DNA of 54,656 bases from an uncultured Ruminococcus sp. (GTDB lineage: Bacteria > Bacillota > Clostridia > Oscillospirales > Acutalibacteraceae). The DNA lies in assembly GCA_902774325.1 (NCBI GenBank), contig CACYIC010000005.1, positions 1 to 54,656 on the forward strand. The letters are read 5' to 3'. The position numbers and the translations under genes were made by a program. Position 1 is the first letter of the stretch. Each line of letters begins with the position of its first letter. The notes beneath the pieces were generated by a model, which ran no database searches, had not been told where the DNA came from, and saw only the letters and a list, made by a program, of their open reading frames with translations. Of the stretch, positions 6,060 through 16,800 are shown piece by piece.

Positions 6060-7007
6060 GTGCCGCTTCAAATCATAAGAAACGATATTACAAGGATGCG
6101 CTGCGACGCTATCGTAAACGCCGCGAACAATACCCTGCTCGGCGGCGGAGGCGTGGACGGCGCTATTCACCGCGCGGCAGGCTCGGGCTTGCTCGAGGAA
6201 TGCAGGGCCCTCGGCGGCTGCGAAACGGGCGAGGCGAAGATCACGGGTGCTTACAAGCTTCCGTGCAGATACGTCATCCACACCGTCGGTCCCGTATGGC
6301 ACGGCGGCGGCTTCGGCGAGGAGAAGCTTTTGAGCTCCTGCTACCGCAATTCTCTGGAGCTGGCGAAACAATACGACTGCGAAACCGTCTGCTTTCCGCT
6401 GATCTCGGCGGGCGTTTACGGATATCCCAAGGATGAAGCCCTGCGAGTCGCGGTGAATGAGATCAGCCGCTTTCTGCTCGAAAACGAAATGACCGTAAGC
6501 ATCGTCGTCTATGACAAGCAGAGCTTTCAGATCAGCAAGAAGCTGATAGCGGATATACGCGAGTACATCGACGAGCGCTATATTCAGGAGCATTATGTCC
6601 CGCGGGGAAATCTTATCTACTCTCAATGCAAGGCGCCCGGGGATCTCCGCGACGTCGTTGGCAGCGTCGACGAGAGCTTCTCCGAAATGCTGCTGCGCAA
6701 GATAGACGAAAAGGGCATGACCGACGCCCAATGCTACAAAAAAGCGAATATCGACCGCAAGCTTTTCTCGAAGATACGCGGCAACCCGCAGTACAAACCG
6801 AGCAAGCCAACGGCGATAGCCTTTGCCGTCGCGCTTGAGCTTCCGCCGGAGGAAGCCGCCGACCTCCTGCTCAAGGCGGGCTACGCGCTGTCGCCCAGCA
6901 GCAAATTCGATATGATAATCGAATACTTCATCCGCAGCCGCCGCTATGATATCCTCGAGATCAACGAGGCGCTGTTCGAGTTTGACCAGCCGCTTCTCGG
7001 CGCGTGA
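6060..7007 (+). CDS. macrodomain (ADP-ribose-binding) protein with a C-terminal helical domain
   Basis: The 315-residue protein starts at a GTG after AGGAGGGAT. Residues 1-170 are a macrodomain: [19 protein letters not shown] (about 16-34, ribose/phosphate loop) and [11 protein letters not shown] (about 113-123). Such domains remove O-acetyl-ADP-ribose or mono-ADP-ribose. From about 195 onward is a separate, mostly helical domain ([20 protein letters not shown], then a stretch resembling a helix-turn-helix) that ends [11 protein letters not shown] believe the same tail occurs with other Firmicute macrodomains. It may bind nucleic acid (inference). It is co-transcribed with the deformylase-like gene. 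Confidence 0.88.
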   Translation: MPLQIIRNDITRMRCDAIVNAANNTLLGGGGVDGAIHRAAGSGLLEECRALGGCETGEAKITGAYKLPCRYVIHTVGPVWHGGGFGEEKLLSSCYRNSLELAKQYDCETVCFPLISAGVYGYPKDEALRVAVNEISRFLLENEMTVSIVVYDKQSFQISKKLIADIREYIDERYIQEHYVPRGNLIYSQCKAPGDLRDVVGSVDESFSEMLLRKIDEKGMTDAQCYKKANIDRKLFSKIRGNPQYKPSKPTAIAFAVALELPPEEAADLLLKAGYALSPSSKFDMIIEYFIRSRRYDILEINEALFEFDQPLLGA

Positions 7008-7097
7008 GTACGGCATCGCGATACCCGGAAGCAGCGGCGAGCCTTACTTTTTTCACTTCTTTTCTTCAATAGGGTGGAAATCGGTTTTACTTTATGG

Positions 7098-7103
7098 TAT
7101 AAT
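7098..7103 (+). promoter_or_regulatory. extended -10 promoter element of iorA
   Basis: TGGTATAAT contains the extended -10 (TG one base before TATAAT). No good -35 is seen, which is usual for extended -10 promoters. The start is expected near 7110. Confidence 0.5.
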
Positions 7104-7107
7104 TAAA

Positions 7108-7135
7108 AAGTTGTGAAAAACGCACAGCTTTTTTT
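7108..7135 (+). terminator. hairpin plus U-run in the iorA leader, possible attenuator
   Basis: AAGTTGTG (7108-7115) pairs with CACAGCTT (7123-7130, one G.U), with seven T in 7129-7135. It begins at or next to the predicted transcription start and lies 20 bp before the iorA start codon. This would end transcription early unless bypassed. Confidence 0.35.
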
Positions 7136-7155
7136 GTGTAAAAAAGGATGATGAT

Positions 7156-8952
7156 ATGAGCAAAAAATATGTTATGGGCAACAGCGCCATAGCGTTGGGC
7201 GCGTTGTCGTCGGGCGTGAATCTGGTAGCCGGATATCCGGGAACGCCCTCGTCAGAAATCATTGAAACCGTCGCCAAATATCCTCACGACGGGACCTACG
7301 TCGAGTGGTCTGTCAATGAAAAGGCGGCTATGGAGGTCGCTGCCGCCGCCGCTTACTGCGGCGCGAGAGCAATGGTCACTATGAAGCAGGTGGGTCTTAA
7401 CGTCGCTTCCGATCCGCTGATGAGCCTCGCTTATGTCGGCGTCAAGGGCGGTATGGTCGTTATATCTGCTGACGATCCGGGTCCCATCTCCTCCCAGACC
7501 GAGCAGGACACCAGACGCTTTGCCGAATTCGCAAGGCTTCCGGTTTTCGACCCCGTTTCTCCCGAGGAGGCGTTCGAGATGGTTCGCGCCGCCTTTGAGT
7601 ATTCCGAGAAATACAAGACCCCGGTGATCCTGCGCCCCACAACGAGGGTGGATCACGCCTACGCCTCAATAGATACGCCCGACTCCTTCAGGGCGAGAGA
7701 ATACGAGGGCTTTGTGAAGGATTCAAAGAAGTGGGTGATCTTTCCGAGGCTGTCTTACATGAACCACGCAATGATAGAGAAAAGAAATATCGGGATAGGC
7801 GAGGACTTTTCCTCCTGCCGCTTCAATTCGGTATCGGGCAGCTCGCCCAAGGCGGTCGTCGCCACGGGCGTGAGCTACGCCTACGCCGCAGAGTTTTTGA
7901 AGGATCATCCCGATATCCGCTTCATCAAGGTCGGAACGCCCTATCCCCTGCCCGAGAGCTTCCTGCTCAAGGCGCTCGACGGCGTGAGCGAGGTGCTCTG
8001 CCTCGAGGAGCTAAGCCCATATATCGAGGAAAGCCTCCTGAAGCTGATCGGAAAGCACCGCCTTGATATCACGGTGCGCGGCAAGCTGACGGGCGACGTT
8101 CCCCCGAGCGGGGAAAACGATTCGGACAGCGCGAAAACGATCATCAGCCGCTTTCTCGGGCTCGAGACAGAAAGCGCCGTCGCGGATCTCTCGGGCGCTC
8201 CCGAGCCTCCCGCGAGGCCTCCCGTGCTGTGCGCGGGCTGTCCCCACCGCGCCTCCTTCTACGCGGTCAAGCGCGCCATGAAGGGCAAAAAAGCGTATTT
8301 CTGCGGCGATATCGGCTGCTATACCCTCGGCAACGCCATGCCCCTCGACATGGTAGACACCTGTCTTTGCATGGGCGCCGGAATAACCATGGCTCAGGGC
8401 TTCAACCACCTCGACAGCGAGGCGACCGCGATATCCTTTACCGGGGATTCCACGTTTTTCGCCTCGGGCTTAACGGGCGTAGTCAACGCCGTTTACAACG
8501 CCGCCGATATGATCCTCTGCGTTCTGGACAATTCGACCACCGCAATGACAGGTCACCAGCCTCATCCCGGCACGGGCAGAAACCTGATGTCGGCTCCGGT
8601 GGATAAGATCAGCATCGAAAAGCTCCTGCTTGCCGCGGGAGTGAAGAAGGTCGTGACCGTAGACCCGCTCGATCTCGACGCCGCGATAAAGGCGGTGAGC
8701 GACTGCGCCGCGATAAAAGGAGTAAAAGCGGTGATCTTCAAGTCGCCCTGCGTCGCGATAGTAAAATCGGATAAAAAATGCGTCGCAGACCGCGAAAAAT
8801 GCGTCGGCTGTCTGCGCTGCATAAAAGAAATAGGCTGCCCGGCGCTTTCGGTCAGCGACGGAAAAGCCGTGATCGACGAGAATCTCTGCACGGGCTGCGG
8901 ATTGTGCTCAAGGCTTTGTCCCGTCGGCGCGATAGGAGGCAAACAGGCATGA
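7156..8952 (+). CDS. iorA: indolepyruvate:ferredoxin oxidoreductase, alpha subunit
   Basis: This 598-residue thiamine-diphosphate enzyme subunit oxidatively decarboxylates aromatic 2-oxoacids (indolepyruvate, phenylpyruvate, hydroxyphenylpyruvate) to aryl-acetyl-CoA, reducing ferredoxin in the cytoplasm. The N-terminal pyrimidine-binding domain has GYPGTPSSE (26-34). The thiamine-diphosphate domain shows GDSTFFASGLTG and LDNSTTAM (about 430-460). The C-terminus carries two [4Fe-4S] motifs (CVGCLRCIKEIGC and CTGCGLCSRLCP, about 549-592). The length matches the family. The ATG follows AAAGGATGATGAT. Its stop overlaps the iorB start (ATGA), so the subunits are translationally coupled. Confidence 0.97.
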   Translation: MSKKYVMGNSAIALGALSSGVNLVAGYPGTPSSEIIETVAKYPHDGTYVEWSVNEKAAMEVAAAAAYCGARAMVTMKQVGLNVASDPLMSLAYVGVKGGMVVISADDPGPISSQTEQDTRRFAEFARLPVFDPVSPEEAFEMVRAAFEYSEKYKTPVILRPTTRVDHAYASIDTPDSFRAREYEGFVKDSKKWVIFPRLSYMNHAMIEKRNIGIGEDFSSCRFNSVSGSSPKAVVATGVSYAYAAEFLKDHPDIRFIKVGTPYPLPESFLLKALDGVSEVLCLEELSPYIEESLLKLIGKHRLDITVRGKLTGDVPPSGENDSDSAKTIISRFLGLETESAVADLSGAPEPPARPPVLCAGCPHRASFYAVKRAMKGKKAYFCGDIGCYTLGNAMPLDMVDTCLCMGAGITMAQGFNHLDSEATAISFTGDSTFFASGLTGVVNAVYNAADMILCVLDNSTTAMTGHQPHPGTGRNLMSAPVDKISIEKLLLAAGVKKVVTVDPLDLDAAIKAVSDCAAIKGVKAVIFKSPCVAIVKSDKKCVADREKCVGCLRCIKEIGCPALSVSDGKAVIDENLCTGCGLCSRLCPVGAIGGKQA

Positions 8953-9527
8953 AAAAGGATATCATGATATGCGGCGTCGGCGGTCAGGGAACCGTCCTCG
9001 CCTCAAGAATAATCGCCGCGTCCGCGATGGACGAGGGCAACGCGGCGCACTCCGCCGAAACGATAGGCATGGCTCAGCGCGGCGGCCCCGTCACCAGCCA
9101 CGTCAGGATCGGCGACGGCGCGTTTTCGCCGCTCATTCCCCTCGGAGGAGCCGATCTTCTGATCGCGTTCGAGCCGTCCGAGGCAGTGAGAAATCTCAGG
9201 TACCTCAAAAAGGACGGCTTCGTTATCGTCAATTCCGTGCCCGTCAAGCCGACCTCGCTCGGCAGCTCGGAGGGATACGACGGAAAAGCCGAGATCGAGT
9301 TTTTGAAATCAAAATGCAGCTGCCTCGTCGTTGATTCCGACGAGCTCTGCGCGCCCTTCGGCTCGTCAAAATTTTTCAACGTCGCCGTACTGGGAGCCGC
9401 CGCGGGAACGGGCAGGCTCGGCTTGAGCGCGGATACGGTCCGCCGCGAGATCATCAAAACAGTTCCCGAGAGATTTTTGGAAAAGAACCTTGCCGCGTTC
9501 GAGGCAGGCATGAAGATAGGAGAATAA
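8949..9527 (+). CDS. iorB: indolepyruvate:ferredoxin oxidoreductase, beta subunit
   Basis: The 192-residue gamma-type subunit has the characteristic GVGGQGTVLASRII (8-21) and MAQRGGPVTSHVR motifs. It completes the two-subunit IorAB enzyme. The start is the ATG at 8949 that overlaps the iorA stop codon; a longer open frame upstream lies within iorA and is not used. paaK starts 2 bp after its stop, so all three genes form one operon. Confidence 0.95.
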   Translation: MKKDIMICGVGGQGTVLASRIIAASAMDEGNAAHSAETIGMAQRGGPVTSHVRIGDGAFSPLIPLGGADLLIAFEPSEAVRNLRYLKKDGFVIVNSVPVKPTSLGSSEGYDGKAEIEFLKSKCSCLVVDSDELCAPFGSSKFFNVAVLGAAAGTGRLGLSADTVRREIIKTVPERFLEKNLAAFEAGMKIGE

Positions 9528-9529
9528 AA

Positions 9530-10771
9530 ATGCAGATCAATGAAAAACAGATAGCGCTTGTAAACGACCGGCTTCAGGCGATCCTGAGCTCCGACAACTA
9601 TTTCGGAAAGCTGTACAGGGAATTGGGGATCACCGAGATCAAAAGCGAGGAGGATTTCAAAAAGCTCCCCTTTGTGGACAAGGCTGAGCTGCGCAACGCT
9701 TATCCTCTCGGCATACAGGCGGTGCCTGACGAGGATATCGTCCGCATCCACTCCTCCTCCGGAACTACGGGAAAGCCCGTTATAATCCCCTATACCGCAA
9801 AGGACGTCGACGACTGGGCGACGATGTTCGCAAGATGCTACGAGACCGCGGGCATCACAAAAAAGGACCGCATCCAGATCACTCCCGGCTACGGTCTTTG
9901 GACGGCGGGCATCGGCTTTCAGGCGGGCTGCGAAAAGCTCGGCGCGATGGCTGTTCCCATGGGTCCCGGCAATACCGAAAAGCAGCTGCAGATGATGCAG
10001 GATCTTAAATCGACCGTTATCTGCGCGACCTCAAGCTACGCGCTCCTGCTTGCCGAGGAGATCAATAAGCGCGGCATAAGGGACAAAATCTACCTGAAAA
10101 AGGGCGTTATCGGCTCGGAGAGATGGAGCGACAAAAAGCGCGAGTACATCTCAAAGGAGCTGGGTATCGAGCTTTACGATATCTACGGACTCACCGAGAT
10201 CTACGGCCCCGGTATCGGCGTGAACTGCTCCGACCAGACGGGCATGCACTACTGGGACGATTATCTCTACATCGAGATCATTGACCCCGAGACGGGCGAG
10301 AACGTCCCCGACGGCGAGGAGGGCGAGATCGTAATCACCACGCTCGTCAAGGAGGGCGCGCCGCTGCTTAGGTTCCGCACCCACGACCTTTCGAGGATAA
10401 TCCCGGGAGAATGCACCTGCGGCAGCCGCTTCCCGCGCCTCGACGTCATCAAGGGCAGATCCGACGATATGTTCAAGGTGCACGGCGTCAATATGTTCCC
10501 CAGCCAGGTCGAGGAGCTGCTCGGCGCCATCGACGGCGTATCCAGCGAATACAAGATAGATATCGCCCACGACGACGAGATAAACCGCGACATCATCCTC
10601 CTGACTGTCGAGGCGGAGGGACGCGTAAGCTTTGACAGGACCGCCGAGACCATCCGCAATGCCTTCAAGTCAAAAATGAGCGTTACCCCGAAGGTCGTAG
10701 TCGTTTCGGTCGGCACCCTTCCCCGCTCCGAGAAAAAGACCAAGAGAGTTTTCGATCACAGGGACGAGTGA
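9530..10771 (+). CDS. paaK: phenylacetate-CoA ligase family (aryl-acetate:CoA ligase)
   Basis: This 413-residue ANL-superfamily AMP-forming ligase has the ATP-binding P-loop SSSGTTGKPV (about 75-85), YGLTEIYGP (A5 region), LRFRTHDL and the C-terminal hinge/lid with KGRSDDMFKVHGVNMFPS. Linked to iorAB, it should interconvert aryl-acetates and aryl-acetyl-CoA. In amino-acid fermentation that would let the organism handle phenylacetate or indoleacetate; the direction is not shown by sequence. The ATG follows AGGAGAATAAAA. The operon ends at a strong hairpin (10829-10860). Confidence 0.95.
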   Translation: MQINEKQIALVNDRLQAILSSDNYFGKLYRELGITEIKSEEDFKKLPFVDKAELRNAYPLGIQAVPDEDIVRIHSSSGTTGKPVIIPYTAKDVDDWATMFARCYETAGITKKDRIQITPGYGLWTAGIGFQAGCEKLGAMAVPMGPGNTEKQLQMMQDLKSTVICATSSYALLLAEEINKRGIRDKIYLKKGVIGSERWSDKKREYISKELGIELYDIYGLTEIYGPGIGVNCSDQTGMHYWDDYLYIEIIDPETGENVPDGEEGEIVITTLVKEGAPLLRFRTHDLSRIIPGECTCGSRFPRLDVIKGRSDDMFKVHGVNMFPSQVEELLGAIDGVSSEYKIDIAHDDEINRDIILLTVEAEGRVSFDRTAETIRNAFKSKMSVTPKVVVVSVGTLPRSEKKTKRVFDHRDE

Positions 10772-10828
10772 TCCGCTCCCTACTATTTCCTATAAAACCG
10801 AGCTTCCGTTAAACGCAATAATTAAAAA

Positions 10829-10860
10829 AACTCCCGCACCGTAAAATCGGCGCGGGAGTT
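10829..10860. terminator. bidirectional terminator between paaK and the dockerin protein gene
   Basis: AACTCCCGC (10829-10837) pairs with GCGGGAGTT (10852-10860). T-runs lie on both sides, so it can end the + operon and the convergent minus gene. Confidence 0.8.
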
Positions 10861-10899
10861 TTTTTATGCTTTTATCTTTTTATTGCTTTGCCAAAGCCG

Positions 10900-13800
10900 T
10901 CAGCTCTCGTACTCGGGAAGGGCGAAATTCCTTTCGACTGGGAACTCGTCTATCAGCGAGGCGATTTTCTTTTGGACAGCCGTGGCGTCTATGATCGTCA
11001 GCGATTTGCCGTTCATCACCTTTGCCGCCGCCAATCTGTTGGCGGGGATATCGCTGATCCTTGCGAGGTGCTTCTGGATCATGGTGACGTCCCTGATGTC
11101 GACAATGCCGTTGCCGTCAACGTCGCCGTAAACGGCGCATTGAACCCCCCTGCCGAACACACCGACATCAAATCCGGCGATGCTGCGGTATTCGGGATCG
11201 GTTATTTTGACGCCGAGCAGGCCCTTGTCGGTGAGCGCTCTCACATAATTGCCCGTCTTTGTTCTTCTGACGTCCTTTATATTCGTTAAGCGGATATCCT
11301 CGGTCGTGCCGTCATATCTGAGGGTCTTGATAAGCATATTCTCTCCGGTGAGCAAGAAATCCTTTATCCTGACGCTGCGGACGTAGGACTCGCTCTGGAG
11401 GGTCATGCCCTCGATCGGGGTGATCAGATCGGCGTATCTGACCGCGAAGCTTCTGGAATAGCCTCCGCGTTTTTCATAGTAATCGGTGAAAATCGCGTAG
11501 GAGCCGGCGAAGATCCTGACGCCGACAAAGAATCCGTAGTCCTCGGAATAGCCGTAGACGATATTGCTGTCCTTGACGGTGATCACCGTGGAGCTGCCGT
11601 CCTTCTTGTTGAAGCGAAGCTTCATGCCGAGCCAATTGGGCTCGTAATAATAGCTGTAGGTGCTGTTTGTCGGAAGCTCGAGAACCTCGATGGATTCAAA
11701 CGAGGTCGCGGCAACGCGCACGTTGTAGTCGAACGAATGACCCAGATATTCAAAGGTGACCTTGTTAAGACCGATCTTCTGCGGCAGGCTGACCCTGAGC
11801 CTGAACTTGCTGCCGTCGATCCTGCCGTCCCGGATATCGTCCGAGGTAAAGGTCTTTGTCGTATTGTCGAGATAGGTCACGGTGAAGCTCAGTCCGTCCA
11901 GATTTGTCGGGCTGAAATACTCGGAGCCACCGTATACGGCGTCGTCAAAGACGTAAAGCCCGGTCGGAGCGGTATTGAGAGTCATCGACTTGACCGGAGA
12001 GGGAACGACCTCGACGTTCATTGCGGTCGTCCGGCGGGCGTATTCGATGGTGACGAGGTTGTTTCCGCCGACAGTCCAGGGATCGAGCGGCTGATAATCC
12101 CTGAAGGTGACAAGGTGACCGTCGACCGACTCTCCTACGTGCGCCGTCCTGCTTGTTCCGTCGGAATAGCAGATGCGGATAACGGCGTCGTTGAAATCGT
12201 CAAAATCATAATCAACGCCTTCGTAATCGGCTTCGTCGCAAAGCTCTCCGCTGCTCCTGCCGTCGTCGTAGCGGAAGTACGCCTCTCCCCACGCGGAGGT
12301 TCCGAAATTGCCCTCGCCGTTTTGAACATATTTCTTTTCCGTGGCGGATACCAGCTCGATGCCCTCAACGCCACTGACCGTCGCAAGGGCGGTATCGGAT
12401 TTTCCCCTGTAACTGACGGTGACCTCGTTAGAGCTGCCGACCGTGAAGGGATTCTCGTACTGATCCGCCGAAAGGAGCACCTCGTAACCGTCGACATATT
12501 CGCCCGTCATGGCGTAGATCACGGTGCCGTCCTTCATCTTGATGCAAACAGGTATTTGACCGAGCGAATCGAGATCGTAGCGGAAGAAGGTCTCTTCGTG
12601 AGTTCCGTACAGATCGGTCACCTTTCGTTCATCCTCGATGCCGTCAAGGTTTTCGATAAGCGAGCTTGAGAACCTGCCTACCGCCTTCACGGAAGCGACG
12701 TTATTGTCCAGAACCGTCACGGGGATCGAGGCGCGCTTTCCGAGATAAACCGCGGTGAGGGAATTTTCGCCGCCGCGAACCCACGGAGAGCTGCTCTGGG
12801 TGTCTGAGATCGTTACGGGATAGCCGTCCACCAGGCTGCCTACACGTGCGTCGACCGCGGTTCCGTCATTCATGTGGATCCTGACCATGACGTGAGAGGG
12901 ATAATCGTAGTTATAGCGGAAGTAATCGACGTCATGACCCTTTTCGCTGTCGTAGCGGGTCGCCATTGAGCCGTCGGTGTAATCCTCAACGGTGACCGAG
13001 CCGCTGATAACCTCTATGCTTGAAACGGGATTTGATATCTGATTGATCGAATAGCTTGCGGACTTGCCTCCGCAGCGAACAGACACGGAATAGGTTTTGG
13101 TCTGAGATGGATAAATCGTTGTTGTGTACAGAACGGAGCTTATGCGCTCGTCTCTGATATTGGGATCCTGACCGACGGTCCACCGATAAACGACTCCGTC
13201 CGACCAGCTTACATCTACGGTGAGTCCGTCGTATTGGATGTAACCCTCGACGTAGCCCCTGACGTAAGAATTTTTAGTGGGCGTTGAAACTATCGTAACT
13301 CCGGTGACATATTCCTCCTTTTGGGAGGTGAGCGTACAGGAACCCGAATAATCCTCGCCGTCGGCTTTAAAGGCAACATAATAGGTCTTGCCTGCCTCGA
13401 GCATCGTCTTGAGGCGGTTGACCGTAGAGCCTGATACGGAGTTGACCGAGCTGCGGTTTTCATCGTAAACGGAGATCGCGACCGGGATATCGGAGCTCGT
13501 GCTGAACGAATAGGCGTATTCCTCCGGGAAGTTGATCGCGTAGACGATCTCCTGTCCCGCGTAGGAGAATTTGCAGTTTCTTGTCTCGCCTATCGTGAGG
13601 GTCGGGTTGCCGATGACCGTGACCGTGCAGGAGGCGTTAAGCCCGCGCTCCGAGACAGCGGTGATCACCGCGCTTCCTAGAGCGTTGCAGCTTGCCGTGC
13701 CTTCGTCGTTGATTGAAACGATATCCGGGGCTGAGGAGCTCCAGGTCACGCCTTCTTCGTAGCTGTCCTCCGGTGAAATATCGGCTATAAACTCGATCCT

Positions 13801-16800
13801 GCCGTGCATCATGGCGGTGACGGCTGAGCCCTGGCGGAGCGTCATCGAATCGGCAAAGGGTATCGCCGTCGCGGAAACAGGGATGCTTCCGGTTAGTCTT
13901 GAGCTGTAATAATATGCCTTGAGGTAGTAGATCTGACCCGCGTTCAAAAGTCTTGTGATGCGGAAGTTTTGCCCCTCACCTCCGTCGTCGTTATTTGCGA
14001 GCCATTGCATTTCAGAGTCGTACAGGATGGCGCAGGTATCCTCATCCGAAACCGACTGCAGTACCATATAGGCGTCCTCCGCGGGAGCGAGGCGGAACAA
14101 GGTGTAGCCTTCGCCGACTTCGATCTCAGCGGTCTTGGTTTCGCCCGCCGAAAGGTCGGTATAAGGCTTTGTGACGGCGGCGCATTCGGCTTTGAGCCCC
14201 TTTTCGGAGGTCGCCGTGATCGTTGTTGAACCCGCGCTGACAAAGGTGACTCTGCCCTCTTCGTCTACGGCAGCAACGCTCGGATCCTTAGACGTCCAGG
14301 TTATTTCTTCACTGAGCGCGAATCTCGGCAGGAAGCTCGCTTCGATATCAACGGTTTCGCCGGGATATCCTTTTACGGCGTTACCGGAGGCAAGCGTCAG
14401 CTTCTCGGCGTCGGGACAGGCGATAAGGGAGATTCCGAAGGCATCAACGCCGTTGTGATCGACTAACGACGCGCTGATATAGTAGGTCTGACCCGCCGTC
14501 AGCTCGCTGACTATCTCCATCGGTTTGTCGTAGCAGCTATTTATCACATTTTTTTCGGAATCAAGCAGGGTACTGTCGAGATCTGAGGAGCCCGCCGAAT
14601 AGAACGCGTAAAATCGGGTCTCGTCGGGAACAAACTTGAATATCCCCGAATTCTTTTCATAGCTTGTATAGACGATCTTTCTGTCGCCCGGACGGATGCG
14701 CTCGTAGGCAAGCGACGTTACCGTCACGCTGTCGGTCAGACCGAATTCCGAGACGACCGAGATCACCGCGGTTCCGGGAGCGTGCAGCGAAACCAGACCG
14801 TCGGTACTCACCGTCGCCACGTTCGTATCAGACGACGTCCAGGTTACCGCCTCGACCTCCGAGCCCTTGGGAGCGAAGCTCACCGACAGACTGAGCTCGT
14901 CGTCCTCCATTCCCGTAAAGTCCTTTCCCTCAATGCGGACGGACTCGGCGTGAGGCAGCTTTGAGACCCTCAGGGTCACGCTGCCGGAGACGCTTCTCGT
15001 GAACTCCGCGCGGATATAATACGTCTTTCCCTTGTTCAGTCTGCGCGAGATATTCAGGTACTGCTGCTCCTCAGGGATGATGCCCCCGCCTTTGGTTTGG
15101 GTCTCAAGCTCGTTCATCGAGCTGTCGAACAGAGTCAGCCGAACATCCTCCGCGCTTTTCGCGGTAAAGACGTATCTCGCGTTATCGTCGGGCACGAATT
15201 TATAGATCATGTACGGACTGAGGGGCTCGAGACTTTCGGTCTTGTCCGTATCGAGAGCTATGGAGGGTATCGCGGCAACCGTTACCGCGCACTGAGCGGT
15301 AAGACCGCCCGCGGTCGAGGCTGTTACCGTCGCCGTACCCGTCGCCTTATAGGTCATGATTCCGCTTTCGTCGACCGTGACGACCGAGGTGTTCGAGCTG
15401 CTCCAGCTTATGTCCTCGGCGCTCGCTCCCGCCGGAAGGAAGCTGACCGAGAGCGCGCAGGTGCCGCCCTTGTAGCCCTTCATGGTGCTGCCCGGAAGGA
15501 CAGCTATGCTCTGGGCGGGGCCGTTGTACTCGACGTTAAGAGCGTAGCTGCCGGAGCGGTGGCTGTAAAGGTAGGATTTGAGGGTGTATTCAACGCCCTT
15601 GGTAAGGGTCTTTTTTATCTTGAAATTATTGCCGGAGCCGCCGTCGTCGTTGTATCCGATCTCATTCATGTCGGCGTCGTAGAGATAGCCTACTGTGTCG
15701 ACGTTTCCGGTCGAGTAGAACGTGTACTCGCAGGTATTGCCGGCGATAAACCTGTGGAAAACCTCCTCGCCCGAAGTCGTTACTTCGGTGGGCGTTCCCA
15801 CGGTCAGAAGGGGATAAGCGTTGACCGTGATCTCGCAGCTCGCGGTGAGCCCCGATTCGGACACGGCGGTGATGACCGCTGTTCCTATCGAAAGGAGCCG
15901 AGCCGCGCCGCTGCTGTCAACGCTGACGATATTGCTGTCAGAGGAGCTCCACTCCGCCTTTTCCTGATATGCGCTCTCGGGCGCAAACGAGGCGCTGAGC
16001 TTTATTGTGCTGTTCTTGAAGCCCTCGAGCTGTTCGCCCTGAGTAATTGTCATCGAAGAAGCGGCCGGAAGTCTTTTGACGCTCAGGTTAACACTGCCCG
16101 AGACGTTTTTACTGAACCTCGCGAGAACATAGTTGACCGAGCCCTTGGTCAGCCAGCGTGAAACGGTCGCGTCCGGGCTTTCGTTAGGATCGGGAGTGGT
16201 CGGCTCATACTCGATCTCGGGATCGCCGCCCTTGATCTGATGCTCAAGCTCGTTCATGGAGCTGTCAAGCAGCGCCAGATAAACGGTCTCGCTGCTCTCC
16301 GCTGTAAAGGAATAGGCGCCGGTCGTGCCCGGAGAGTACTTATAGATCGCGTAGGGAGCCGTGGGACTGAGCTGCGCGGTCTTGGGAGAGCTGGTCGAGA
16401 TCGACGGGATCGCCTCGACCGTGACGGTGCACTGAGCGGACGGACCGCTCGGGAGCTCCGCCGTGATAACCGCCGTTCCGACGGCGTTATAGGTCATAAC
16501 GCCGCTGTCGTCCACCGAGACTACCGAGGCGTTTGAGCTGCTCCAGCTCACGGTCTCCTCGACCGAGCCCTCCGGGATATAGTTGACCGAGAGGGTGCCC
16601 GTGCCGCGCACAAAGCCCTTCATGGTGTCGCCGGGCAGCAGCTCGATGCTGTCGGCTGGGCCGTGGCGCTCGACGTTGAGGGTGTAGCTGCCGGAGCGAT
16701 GGCTGTAAAGATAGGTCTTGAGGGTGTAAGTCACGCCCGCGGTGAGGGTTTTTGCGATCCTGAAATTGTTGCCCGAACCGCTGTCGTCATCGTAGCCGAC

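Noticed and set aside
12135..12669. Several long + strand frames opposite the dockerin gene
   Set aside because: They are antisense shadows of a GC-rich repeat gene with no start signals and no recognisable domains.
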